From DAOUTY01 sp964453665 (GTDB lineage Bacteria; Chloroflexota; Dehalococcoidia; SZUA-161): DNA of 12,709 bases. The stretch covers positions 1-12,709 of the forward strand of contig CAYVQT010000079.1 in assembly GCA_964453665.1 (NCBI GenBank), given 5' to 3'. Under the pieces are notes generated by a model that made no database searches, was not told where the DNA came from, and worked only from the letters and a program-made list of their open reading frames with translations. The position numbers and the translations under genes were made by a program. Positions 1-5,350 of this stretch are shown one piece after another; position 1 is the first letter of the stretch; every line of letters starts with the position of its first letter.

Positions 1-5
1 GGTGC

Positions 6-23
6 TGAAGCTGTTTAGCTTCA
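6..23. repeat. Short perfect hairpin
   Basis: TGAAGCT / AGCTTCA form a 7-bp stem around a GTTT loop. There is no following T-run, so it is not a standard intrinsic terminator. A related GAAGC...GCTTC palindrome lies about 50 bp to the right. Confidence 0.5.
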
Positions 24-69
24 ATTCTGCTTCAAGTATGGAACAAAATGACTTTGTGTTCATTATGAG

Positions 70-83
70 GAAGCAATTGCTTC
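70..83. repeat. 14-bp perfect palindrome
   Basis: GAAGCAATTGCTTC is fully self-complementary with no spacer, as expected of a dimeric regulator's operator. It shares the GAAGC / GCTTC arms with the hairpin at 6-23. No gene start is visible close by, so the role is unknown. Confidence 0.45.
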
Positions 84-462
84 TTCTACTCCCCCATGGG
101 GCGGGCGAGTGGGGAAAATACAGACAAAAACGAACAAATTGAGGTCAGATAATGAGTGAATAGCATTTTGGCTGGCGTTGCCGAAACATGGGATCAAAAA
201 GGTGCGGAAAAGTGTGCCTTTATCTCAGAATTATAGGACGGGATTAATCAGTCAAAGTCGGATAATTATACAGATCTGCTGGAGAAAAGAGCCCAGCCTA
301 ACAAAGCGTGCCCCTTTTTTCTTGAGAAGCTCCATAGATAATAATGACGTAAGGTATTAAGAGGAAGTCCTTCAGACAATGTGTTGAAGGTCAGCACCAC
401 GTCGCGACAATGCTCGTATTTACGCTACTGAGGCTGATTGTGAAGACTGTCCCCAGTCGTAA

Positions 463-813
463 TTACAACATGCGGACCAACATCGCTATCCCAGTAGTGC
501 TTGTACACAACCCAAGTACAGATGCAAATATGAAAATGTAAAATCCTTTCGGACTTACTCCCGTAAATTTCCTATGCCCGAAGCCATCCAACAAGAAGAC
601 GGCCGTTCCCGATAAAACCAATAGCAGTAGAAACAGGGGCGAATATAATAAGATATAGCCAAGCTGTTCCTGGAAACCGTATGGGCCTGCAGATTCTATC
701 ATGGGGCGAGAAACCCAGACCAACACCGGAACAGCCCACCATGCAACAAGCATAAAAGCGGCGGCCTTGACGAAATTTGTGCTGGTTATTTTACCTAACC
801 TGTTTTTACACAT
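463..813 (-). CDS. Zinc-ribbon membrane protein, 5' end disrupted
   Basis: The product is a small hydrophobic protein with three likely membrane helices (about residues 14-35, 51-75 and 90-113 counted from the ATG at 813). The same frame stays open upstream of that ATG to 888 and encodes a clear zinc-ribbon half, CPKC, then 17 residues later CSMC. The ATG at 813 cuts through the second CxxC, so it is unlikely to be the ancestral start. Upstream of the ribbon the frame has no ATG, GTG or TTG before the stop it shares with hicB at 889-891; only a GTC is available. The N-terminus therefore appears to have been lost, probably in the rearrangement that also destroyed hicA. It may be translated from a non-standard start or be a recent pseudogene. 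An N-terminal zinc ribbon on a small multi-pass protein is common in uncharacterised bacterial families; the function is unknown. Confidence 0.6.
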   Translation of the reverse strand: MCKNRLGKITSTNFVKAAAFMLVAWWAVPVLVWVSRPMIESAGPYGFQEQLGYILLYSPLFLLLLVLSGTAVFLLDGFGHRKFTGVSPKGFYIFIFASVLGLCTSTTGIAMLVRML

Positions 814-820
814 ACTACAT

Positions 821-892
821 CTATAGGTTGTCTTCCCATCCAGAGTATCGGGTAACTGGTTCGTCGCCTTGCATTTGGGGCAGGCGACTCAT
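821..892 (-). pseudogene. Remnant of hicA toxin start
   Basis: An ATG overlaps the hicB stop codon (ATGA) and opens a 23-codon frame starting MSRLPQ. In my knowledge of the family, HicA toxins often begin M-S-(K/R)-L-P and are often translationally coupled to hicB in this way. After these six residues the HicA pattern (a G-K/R-E-V helix, then a GSH motif) is absent, and the frame runs out of phase across the zinc-ribbon coding sequence of the next gene to a stop. I read this as hicA truncated almost at its start and joined to foreign sequence. The match is short, so chance resemblance is possible. Confidence 0.4.
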
Positions 893-1101
893 ACGGCTAC
901 CCTCTGGATTCCTACCAACTCCAGGGGCTCGGCGGCTTCCTTGCCCTGTGCTTCAAGGCATAATTGTATTGCCTCTTTTATGCGTTCCACCAATTCATCT
1001 ATTGACCTAGCTTGAGTATGACATCCCTTCAAAGCAGGCACGCTGCCTACGAGGTAACCTTCCTCATCACGCTCGATAACCACCGTAAACTCTTGAGCCA
1101 T
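889..1101 (-). CDS. hicB: HicB-like antitoxin
   Basis: This 70-residue protein has the HicB-like N-terminal fold: a first strand with FTVVIERDEEG, then GYLVGSVPALKGCHTQA, then a helix rich in E, L and I (ARSIDELVERIKEAI). In the family this partial RNase H-like domain binds and neutralises the HicA mRNA interferase; single-domain versions without a DNA-binding tail, as here, are common. The start is firm: the ATG at 1101 follows AGGAGG by 5 bases. A perfect -10 box (TATAAT on the minus strand) lies about 60 bp upstream, but its -35 is poor. The expected hicA partner survives only as a few codons overlapping the 3' end, so this is probably an orphan antitoxin. Confidence 0.8.
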   Translation of the reverse strand: MAQEFTVVIERDEEGYLVGSVPALKGCHTQARSIDELVERIKEAIQLCLEAQGKEAAEPLELVGIQRVAV

Positions 1102-1157
1102 GGCTTCCTCCTGTTTCTTGTATACTTCTTTTGTTGATGATTTATCCTCCGATTAGC

Positions 1158-1163
1158 ATTATA
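1158..1163 (-). promoter_or_regulatory. Possible -10 box for hicB
   Basis: The minus strand reads TATAAT, a perfect sigma-70 -10 hexamer, about 60 bp upstream of the hicB ATG. No good -35 hexamer lies 16-18 bp further up, so it would need an activator or an extended -10 context. Listed with low confidence. Confidence 0.3.
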
Positions 1164-1230
1164 GCAGGAAATTGCCACTCATGGACAGCCTGTGGTTAGC
1201 ACTTGGAAGCACTATCGCTACCGCCCCAGG

Positions 1231-1443
1231 CTATACCCGGGTTCTAGTGCTCAAGGCGGCACATAATTGGTTCTTCATAGAACTGGCAACAATTTTCTCT
1301 ACTTCCTCCCGCATCCCCCTCCTATCCAGGATTGCGGCGAACAGCCGGGCTACGTGCGGCTTCATGTCATTAACACTTGACTCCTCAAAGGTTGTCAAAA
1401 CTGATTCGCTAAAACTCTCAACATACTTCCTTATGATGACCAT
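1231..1443 (-). CDS. Small hypothetical protein
   Basis: This is a 70-residue mainly helical, soluble protein with no motif I recognise. The start at 1443 is supported by a purine-rich ribosome binding site (AAGGGAG) about 8 bases upstream. The first 57 or so residues look like genuine protein (alternating charged and hydrophobic residues, with segments such as EEVEKIVASSMKNQL). The last dozen residues are low in character and may be read-through after a truncation. It lies upstream of hicB on the same strand with a gap of about 130 bp, in the accessory region left of the tRNA-Pro site. It could be a fragment of a larger island protein. Confidence 0.4.
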   Translation of the reverse strand: MVIIRKYVESFSESVLTTFEESSVNDMKPHVARLFAAILDRRGMREEVEKIVASSMKNQLCAALSTRTRV

Positions 1444-1933
1444 GGTTTCTTATCTCCCTTCCGCCAAACTATAAAAACAAACAAACAACTGTCATAACTA
1501 TCCATGAAGCTACTCAAATCTATAAGGGGGTCGTCTGCTGGCGGTAGATGTTTTCAGCTGCCTGGGAGCCCCCCACACATCCTCATCGTTGCGGGCCTGT
1601 GCTGAGTCGGGGCTCACTTCGCCGCTAGAGATCCCTTGTAGCTCGCAGGGGCTCCGCTTTGCCAGCGCAATGCGGAGGTACTCGCTGCGGCTCACCCAAC
1701 AGGCCGTGGAACGAAAGTGCCTCCTCTTTTCCCCTTTGTATCAGGCATGGCGGCAGTAGACTGAAGGAATTCGGCTAGCTGCAGAAGAAGTCCTTGAATA
1801 TCAAGTTTTTTCCAGTGAGGGAGGTCGTTACCATAGCCCATTGAACTACTTTGTGGCTACCCTTGTCCAAGCCACGCCTGAGTTTTGCCTAGGATCTCGG
1901 GATGGTGGCTTCTTTTGTCTCAAGTGCTACAAT
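1444..1933. other. Gene-poor spacer with one strong hairpin
   Basis: No convincing gene is visible. A minus-strand GTG-started frame (1510-1695) begins with VSRSEYLR, which resembles the start of the second helix in ribbon-helix-helix (CopG-like) proteins, but the rest is low-complexity and looks non-coding. The frame contains the hairpin at 1652-1677. The stretch may hold decayed remains of island genes. Confidence 0.45.
1652..1677. repeat. 26-nt hairpin (REP-like)
   Basis: CTCCGC-T-TTGC-CAGC-GCAA-T-GCGGAG folds into a 10-bp stem with one central T-T mismatch and a 4-nt loop. There is no following T-run, so it is not a classic terminator. It resembles REP or MITE-type intergenic hairpins, but only one copy is visible in this window. 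Confidence 0.5.
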
Positions 1934-2218
1934 CTAGCGGGGGGGAGTGAGACCACTAGGCCGACCGCTGGCCTCCTTTCTTTGGTGGTCCCTCTCCCCT
2001 ACAGGCTCATTAAGAGGGGGGCGCCGTGGGCGACCGCCCCGGCAACCGAATTCTGCTAAAAGCTCATGGTACAACTCGGCAGTTCGCTTACCCCCTTTGG
2101 CACCTATCCTTCGGTAGAAACCCGTTGCCGCATAGCGATCGCGGGTGGCGCGACCTCCACGCCTTCCTGCCTCCCTGACTGTGACATCTGTCTTACAATT
2201 CTCCGAGTCACCTAACAT
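1934..2218 (-). CDS. KGG-repeat (stress-type) small protein
   Basis: This 94-residue basic protein carries three glycine-rich repeats: AGRRGGRATRDRY (about 17-29), RRIGAKGGKRT (36-46) and EFGCRGGRP (56-64). They match the KGG or GsiB/Em-type repeat found in small bacterial general-stress proteins, which are hydrophilic, probably disordered, and of unclear molecular function. Homologues that I know usually end near residue 65-75. The last 25 or so residues here (from about RPPLNE onward) are uncharacteristic and may be read-through past a lost stop. Its start lies 11 bases inside the end of the upstream gene (2208-2420), so the two are likely one coupled transcript. Confidence 0.65.
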   Translation of the reverse strand: MLGDSENCKTDVTVREAGRRGGRATRDRYAATGFYRRIGAKGGKRTAELYHELLAEFGCRGGRPRRPPLNEPVGERDHQRKEASGRPSGLTPPR

Positions 2219-2420
2219 CTTTTGTCCCTACCTGTATTGCCTGTCTCAATAATGTTTCATCTACATTTGTACCATAGGGAACATAAAGGATGAAGCCATC
2301 ATAAAAGGCAATAACCGTGTCCCCAGGCTCCAGAGTCACATCGGAAGGATTGGTGATTTCTTTGCCTCGCAACGCAGTCCTGCGGACTCGATACGGGCGC
2401 TTAAAAATTTCCGTTGTCAT
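2208..2420 (-). CDS. Small AbrB-like protein, hypothetical
   Basis: This 70-residue protein is mostly beta-strand. Its core, E-I-T-N-P-S-D-V-T-LEPGD-T-V followed by a Y-D-G-F turn and YVP, resembles the AbrB/SpoVT swapped-hairpin barrel, where a (L/N)P... L-x-x-GD-x-V pattern is typical. AbrB-like proteins are transcription regulators or antitoxins that bind their own promoter. The fold assignment is inference from pattern; basic residues in the first 20 positions would suit DNA binding. The ATG at 2420 has only a weak ribosome binding site (AGGA, about 14 bases away). It is divergent from the HTH gene starting at 2494 (73-bp gap) and overlaps the KGG gene downstream. Confidence 0.5.
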   Translation of the reverse strand: MTTEIFKRPYRVRRTALRGKEITNPSDVTLEPGDTVIAFYDGFILYVPYGTNVDETLLRQAIQVGTKDVR

Positions 2421-2493
2421 ACATTTTTATGGTATCCTAACAGTTAGATATTGGCTACGAATTCTTGACGGCAAAATCGGCATTCTCGGCAAA

Positions 2494-3399
2494 ATGAGCG
2501 AGGGAAAGCAATTCTATACGGTAAAAGACTTGGAGGAACTTCTGTTCCTTGGCGAACGTGCTATCAGGGACAGGCTGGAGCGCGGTGAGATAAAGGGCTT
2601 TAAGGTTGGCGGCAAGGGGAAGTGGCTTGTCGACTTGAGAGAAGTACAAAGGCTGAAAGGCAGGGCAGCGAAGCCTGATAAAATCTTTGAGGGAATTATT
2701 GGCTTGGTGGACCGGTTTCGTGAAAGCTTGTGTCGGATTGGAGCAAAGGATTGGGTCGTCTGGCACTTTCCAGACGCTCCCTGGCTTACTTGGGATAGAG
2801 TCTCCACAGATAAACATCCGGCAGAGCTTAGGTGTGACCGTACTTGGGACGAGCCAACGGTTGATCTAAAACTTGAGGTAGAGGAGAAAAACCAATTCCG
2901 TCGTCTAATATTGCTTCTAGAATCCAGATACCCGGAGTTCAGGAGATTCGCAGAGTGGAAACTGTGGCTAGCTGCCCTGATCCAGAGATGCCAGCAAGTA
3001 GCTTACGGAATTTGGCGCGACGCGGAAACCAAAACCGAGATGATGATGATTTCGATTTTACCAATGGTTGGAATTCAGCAGGGACTCTACAATGTCCCGA
3101 AATTTACCTATGATTTCGCTGTGGACAACTATGGCAAGGATGGTTTACCCAGACTATGTGTGATGCTCCACGGAGATAGCCTCTACAAGCTTGTTCCTGA
3201 GGATAACCCAGATTACATACTGGCGGTTGGGTCGCAGAAAGCGATGGATGAGTGCGAGGAGGCCACTGTCGCCCTTTGCAAGAAGTATGCCCAAGACCCA
3301 AGGATAGGCAAGATCAAAGAGGAGGAGGCAAAAGTCAAAACCCAGGCCATTTGCTTTCGCGATGTCTTACTCAAGATTCTCGCCGACTCCGTCGGGTAA
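2494..3399 (+). CDS. HTH (excisionase/MerR-like) protein of unknown function
   Basis: This is a 301-residue protein. Residues 5-57 form a helix-turn-helix of the excisionase/MerR-like (HTH_17) kind: YTVKDLEELL, then ERAIRDRLERGEIKGFKVGGKGKW, then a closing helix with DLREVQRLKGR. The remaining 240 or so residues match no family I recognise. They are mixed alpha/beta, with a Trp-rich stretch (KDWVVWHFPDAPWLTW) at about 85-100 and a charged C-terminal helix. I chose the ATG at 2494 because the HTH begins right after it; the frame is open further left but runs antisense through the AbrB-like gene and has no natural N-terminus. The ribosome binding site is poor. It converges on the integrase gene with a 100-bp gap. 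It could be the island's regulator or excisionase relative, but at 301 residues it is far longer than ordinary Xis. Confidence 0.7.
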   Translation: MSEGKQFYTVKDLEELLFLGERAIRDRLERGEIKGFKVGGKGKWLVDLREVQRLKGRAAKPDKIFEGIIGLVDRFRESLCRIGAKDWVVWHFPDAPWLTWDRVSTDKHPAELRCDRTWDEPTVDLKLEVEEKNQFRRLILLLESRYPEFRRFAEWKLWLAALIQRCQQVAYGIWRDAETKTEMMMISILPMVGIQQGLYNVPKFTYDFAVDNYGKDGLPRLCVMLHGDSLYKLVPEDNPDYILAVGSQKAMDECEEATVALCKKYAQDPRIGKIKEEEAKVKTQAICFRDVLLKILADSVG

Positions 3400-3499
3400 G
3401 CATATTAACACCGTCGCTATCTGTCCAGTATTCTCCTGCGGTCAACACCGTTCGGGCTTGTGTTTCTCTATAGTAGCGAAAATAGCTTCTCTGAAATCG

Positions 3500-4477
3500 T
3501 CAACCCAGCCCCAGCCCTTTGACCGGGCTGGCGGTTCGGTGCGCCTCAATCATCTCTTCTTCTTTCAAGCCCTGAACGTATCTCCGGCTCATCGCTAGGT
3601 TCTCGTGCCGCAGGAATAGCTGGAGTAGAAATGAGTCTCTGGCACCTCTCAGATACGCAAGGGCAGCGGTGTGGCGAAGACGGTGGACACCGCCAGGGCC
3701 ATTGACATTGGCGCGCTTTTTTAGTCTCTTGAACCAAGTAACTAGGCCTTCAATAGAAAAGGCCTGCCCTTCTTCAGTAACCCATAACCGGTCTGTTTTT
3801 GCCCTAGGCTTTCTCTCTATAAGCCAGGCCCACAAGGCTTTGGCTGTCTTTGGAGAGAATGGGGCAATACCTATCTTGTTGCCCTTGCCGAGTATCCGTA
3901 CTCGCCTGCTGTCAAGGTCAAGGTCGCTGAGCCTAAGGTTTGCTAGCTCCGCTCGACGCAGGCCCGAATCTACAAAGAGCAAGAGCATGGCTTTGTTACG
4001 AATACCAGTGAAGCGGGCACCTGTTCTAATATCCAAGTCACACACTGCCAAGAGCCTCTTTAGTTCGTCGACGGTGTAACCTTCGACGGGTGGCTCTGAT
4101 GGTGGCTTGAAGTGGATCGTAGCTAAAGGACTGGATTCCAGATAGCCTTCTTCAACTGCCCAGTTCAAGAATGGCCTCAGCGTTCGAAAGTAAGCCCAGG
4201 CAGTAGACGGCTTCGCTTTCCTTACTATCTTCCCGCCGTTGTTAGGTATTCTGGATTCGACCGTCCTCGTTGCTGTCCAGGTAAGGAATTCTCTCAGTCT
4301 GTGGGTATCTAGGGATGCTGCGCTATCCGGCCAGTCCTGCTGCCTAGCATACGACAGTAGCGGACGCAGCAAGTAAGTGTAATACTCGATAGTACCATTT
4401 GATTTCCCTTCCGCTCTCAGCGAAAAGAGGAAGCCCTCCACCAAATCGCGAAGTCCGATCTTTGCATTATGTTTCAC
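3500..4477 (-). CDS. Tyrosine recombinase / phage-type integrase
   Basis: This 325-residue site-specific recombinase has a core-binding SAM-like N-terminal domain (about residues 9-115) and a catalytic domain (about 130-320). All expected catalytic residues are visible: R174 in SGLRRAEL, K198 in LGKGNK, H265 and R268 in HRLRH, H291 in FLRHENL and the nucleophile Y300. The usual LGH is LRH here, a conservative-looking change outside the catalytic set. It should cut and rejoin DNA as a synaptic tetramer; XerC/D-like solo recombinases and island integrases share this layout. The start is a GTG at 4477 with a weak ribosome binding site. The gene reads away from the 3' end of tRNA-Pro, 114 bp off, with paired direct repeats in between, so it most likely served integration into that tRNA. 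It seems intact. Confidence 0.93.
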   Translation of the reverse strand: MKHNAKIGLRDLVEGFLFSLRAEGKSNGTIEYYTYLLRPLLSYARQQDWPDSAASLDTHRLREFLTWTATRTVESRIPNNGGKIVRKAKPSTAWAYFRTLRPFLNWAVEEGYLESSPLATIHFKPPSEPPVEGYTVDELKRLLAVCDLDIRTGARFTGIRNKAMLLLFVDSGLRRAELANLRLSDLDLDSRRVRILGKGNKIGIAPFSPKTAKALWAWLIERKPRAKTDRLWVTEEGQAFSIEGLVTWFKRLKKRANVNGPGGVHRLRHTAALAYLRGARDSFLLQLFLRHENLAMSRRYVQGLKEEEMIEAHRTASPVKGLGLG

Positions 4478-4510
4478 CTTTCATCGCGGTCGGCCCAAGA
4501 TTCTTTATTT

Positions 4511-4532
4511 TTGACCTATGCAAGTCGTCGCT
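4511..4532. repeat. Direct repeat, copy 1, in the putative att region
   Basis: TTGACCTATGCAAGTCGTCGCT matches the copy at 4559-4580 at 19 of 22 positions in the same orientation, 48 bp apart start to start. It lies between the integrase start and tRNA-Pro, where arm-type integrase sites or excisionase sites are normally found. Confidence 0.6.
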
Positions 4533-4558
4533 CCCAGCTTTGTTCTAGCTTTGCATCC

Positions 4559-4580
4559 TTAACCTATGCAACTGGTCGCT
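4559..4580. repeat. Direct repeat, copy 2, in the putative att region
   Basis: This copy differs from the one at 4511-4532 at three positions (third base, and the 14th and 16th). It ends 11 bp before the discriminator base of tRNA-Pro. The regular spacing and the shared core CTATGCAA suit binding of a multimeric protein on one DNA face, which is inference. Confidence 0.6.
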
Positions 4581-4591
4581 TAGGTAAGAAG

Positions 4592-4665
4592 TCGGGGAGA
4601 CAGGATTTGAACCTGCGACCCCTTGCACCCCATGCAAGTGCGCTACCGGGCTGCGCCACTCCCCG
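4592..4665 (-). tRNA. tRNA-Pro (anticodon GGG)
   Basis: The minus strand folds into a full cloverleaf: acceptor CGGGGAG/CTCCCCG plus discriminator A, D-arm GCGC...GCGC, anticodon stem CTTGC/GCAAG around the loop ATGGGGT, variable GGGTC, and T-arm GCAGG-TTCAAAT-CCTGT. Anticodon GGG reads CCC and CCT proline codons. CCA is not encoded. The 74-nt length and GCGC D-stem agree with bacterial tRNA-Pro. It has its own near-consensus promoter, and its 3' end faces the integrase gene, so it is the likely attachment site of the element to the left; the intact gene suggests the insertion restored the tRNA end. Confidence 0.95.
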
Positions 4666-4677
4666 ACACTGGACTAA

Positions 4678-4706
4678 ACTATAAGCATGTGGAGGTTCTT
4701 TGTCAA
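4678..4706 (-). promoter_or_regulatory. Strong sigma-70 promoter for tRNA-Pro
   Basis: On the minus strand TTGACA (4701-4706) and TATAGT (4678-4683) are separated by exactly 17 bp, five or six of six matches in each box. The -10 lies 12 bases before the tRNA 5' end, so transcription would begin just upstream of the mature end. Confidence 0.8.
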
Positions 4707-4722
4707 ATACGAATTGTCATGG

Positions 4723-5349
4723 CTACAGAGGGACGTGAATATACCCTTCAACGCGATCGCCGATGGGTTCAGTTAATCTTTTACTATACAGATACGCAGT
4801 ATAAGCAGCGATAATTGCGTCGTACTGGTCGTGGTTGAGCTTCCCCTCGTATTCACCGATATTAGCTATAATGTTGGAAAGCTGGTCCTGCAGGAACCTG
4901 CGTCCCTCGGTTGTTGTCTTTTTAGGTATTTCCTTCCCCCAGAGCCTGCGTTTGGTGGCATAGGGATAGACTTCTATTACATTGAATCGTCGAGCACAGA
5001 GTTCCTTCTTAAGTTCAATGGCCCGTAGAATCATTTTTTTGATGATCGATTTTTTGGTGGTGTAGTAGCTTGGAATTCCTTGCTTCCTAAGGTCTCGCTC
5101 GCACTTTCTCCCCTTCGGTAAGGGATCAGGGCAGGAGCAATCATCCTTGAAGCAGTGCAGGTCTTTTGGTTTGCAGAGAGGAGAGTCAATGCCTGTGACC
5201 TTGGGACTGTCATTCTCTATAGCAGCTATGATTTCATTGATGTTGCCAAAAAGCTCCAGGCGGTGGATGTTCAATCCATCTCCAAGCAAAGCATAAGCGC
5301 TCCTCTTGCTCGGGGAGCAGGTCAGGTCGATGCCAGCAAAGCCAAGCAA
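4723..5349 (-). CDS. DUF429 family predicted nuclease
   Basis: This 208-residue protein has the DUF429 pattern: an N-terminal GIDL strand with D8, VTGIDSPL with D55, a central C-x-R-D-L-R-K-Q-G-I-P segment, V-I-E-V-Y-P with E126, and HDQYDAIIAAYTA with D174 and D177 near the end. The family is predicted to have an RNase H-like fold with these acidic residues binding metal; no substrate is established as far as I know. A Cys-rich stretch (C66, C71, C73, C83) might bind zinc. The start is a TTG at 5349, just after the stop of the upstream flavoprotein gene (5351-5353) and within reach of a GGGTGAG ribosome binding site, so translation is probably coupled. The TTG start would lower expression. 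It ends next to the tRNA-Pro promoter. Confidence 0.82.
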   Translation of the reverse strand: MLGFAGIDLTCSPSKRSAYALLGDGLNIHRLELFGNINEIIAAIENDSPKVTGIDSPLCKPKDLHCFKDDCSCPDPLPKGRKCERDLRKQGIPSYYTTKKSIIKKMILRAIELKKELCARRFNVIEVYPYATKRRLWGKEIPKKTTTEGRRFLQDQLSNIIANIGEYEGKLNHDQYDAIIAAYTAYLYSKRLTEPIGDRVEGYIHVPL

Positions 5350-5350
5350 C

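Larger units (their letters stand above)
1..462. other. Intergenic left edge with short palindromes; no credible gene
   Basis: No reading frame here looks like a real protein on either strand; the only open frame of any length (178-360, plus) has a haphazard composition and no ribosome binding site. The stretch holds a perfect hairpin (6-23), a 14-bp perfect palindrome (70-83) and a 10-bp palindrome CCCCATGGGG (92-101). These could belong to a regulatory region or to the end of a gene left of the window, but nothing in the sequence decides which. Confidence 0.5.

Noticed and set aside
178..360. 60-codon open frame on the plus strand
   Set aside because: No ribosome binding site, haphazard composition, no family match.
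1510..1695. Minus-strand GTG-started frame beginning VSRSEYLR, like a ribbon-helix-helix protein
   Set aside because: Only the first eight residues resemble the family; the rest is typical of translated non-coding DNA and contains the hairpin at 1652-1677.
2317..2493. Upstream extension of the HTH gene to an ATG at 2317
   Set aside because: It would run antisense through the AbrB-like gene and add residues with no match to the HTH family; the HTH begins right after the ATG at 2494.
4511..4580. The two 22-bp repeats as a mini CRISPR array
   Set aside because: Only two imperfect copies with a 26-bp spacer, no cas gene, and the location beside an integrase explains them better.
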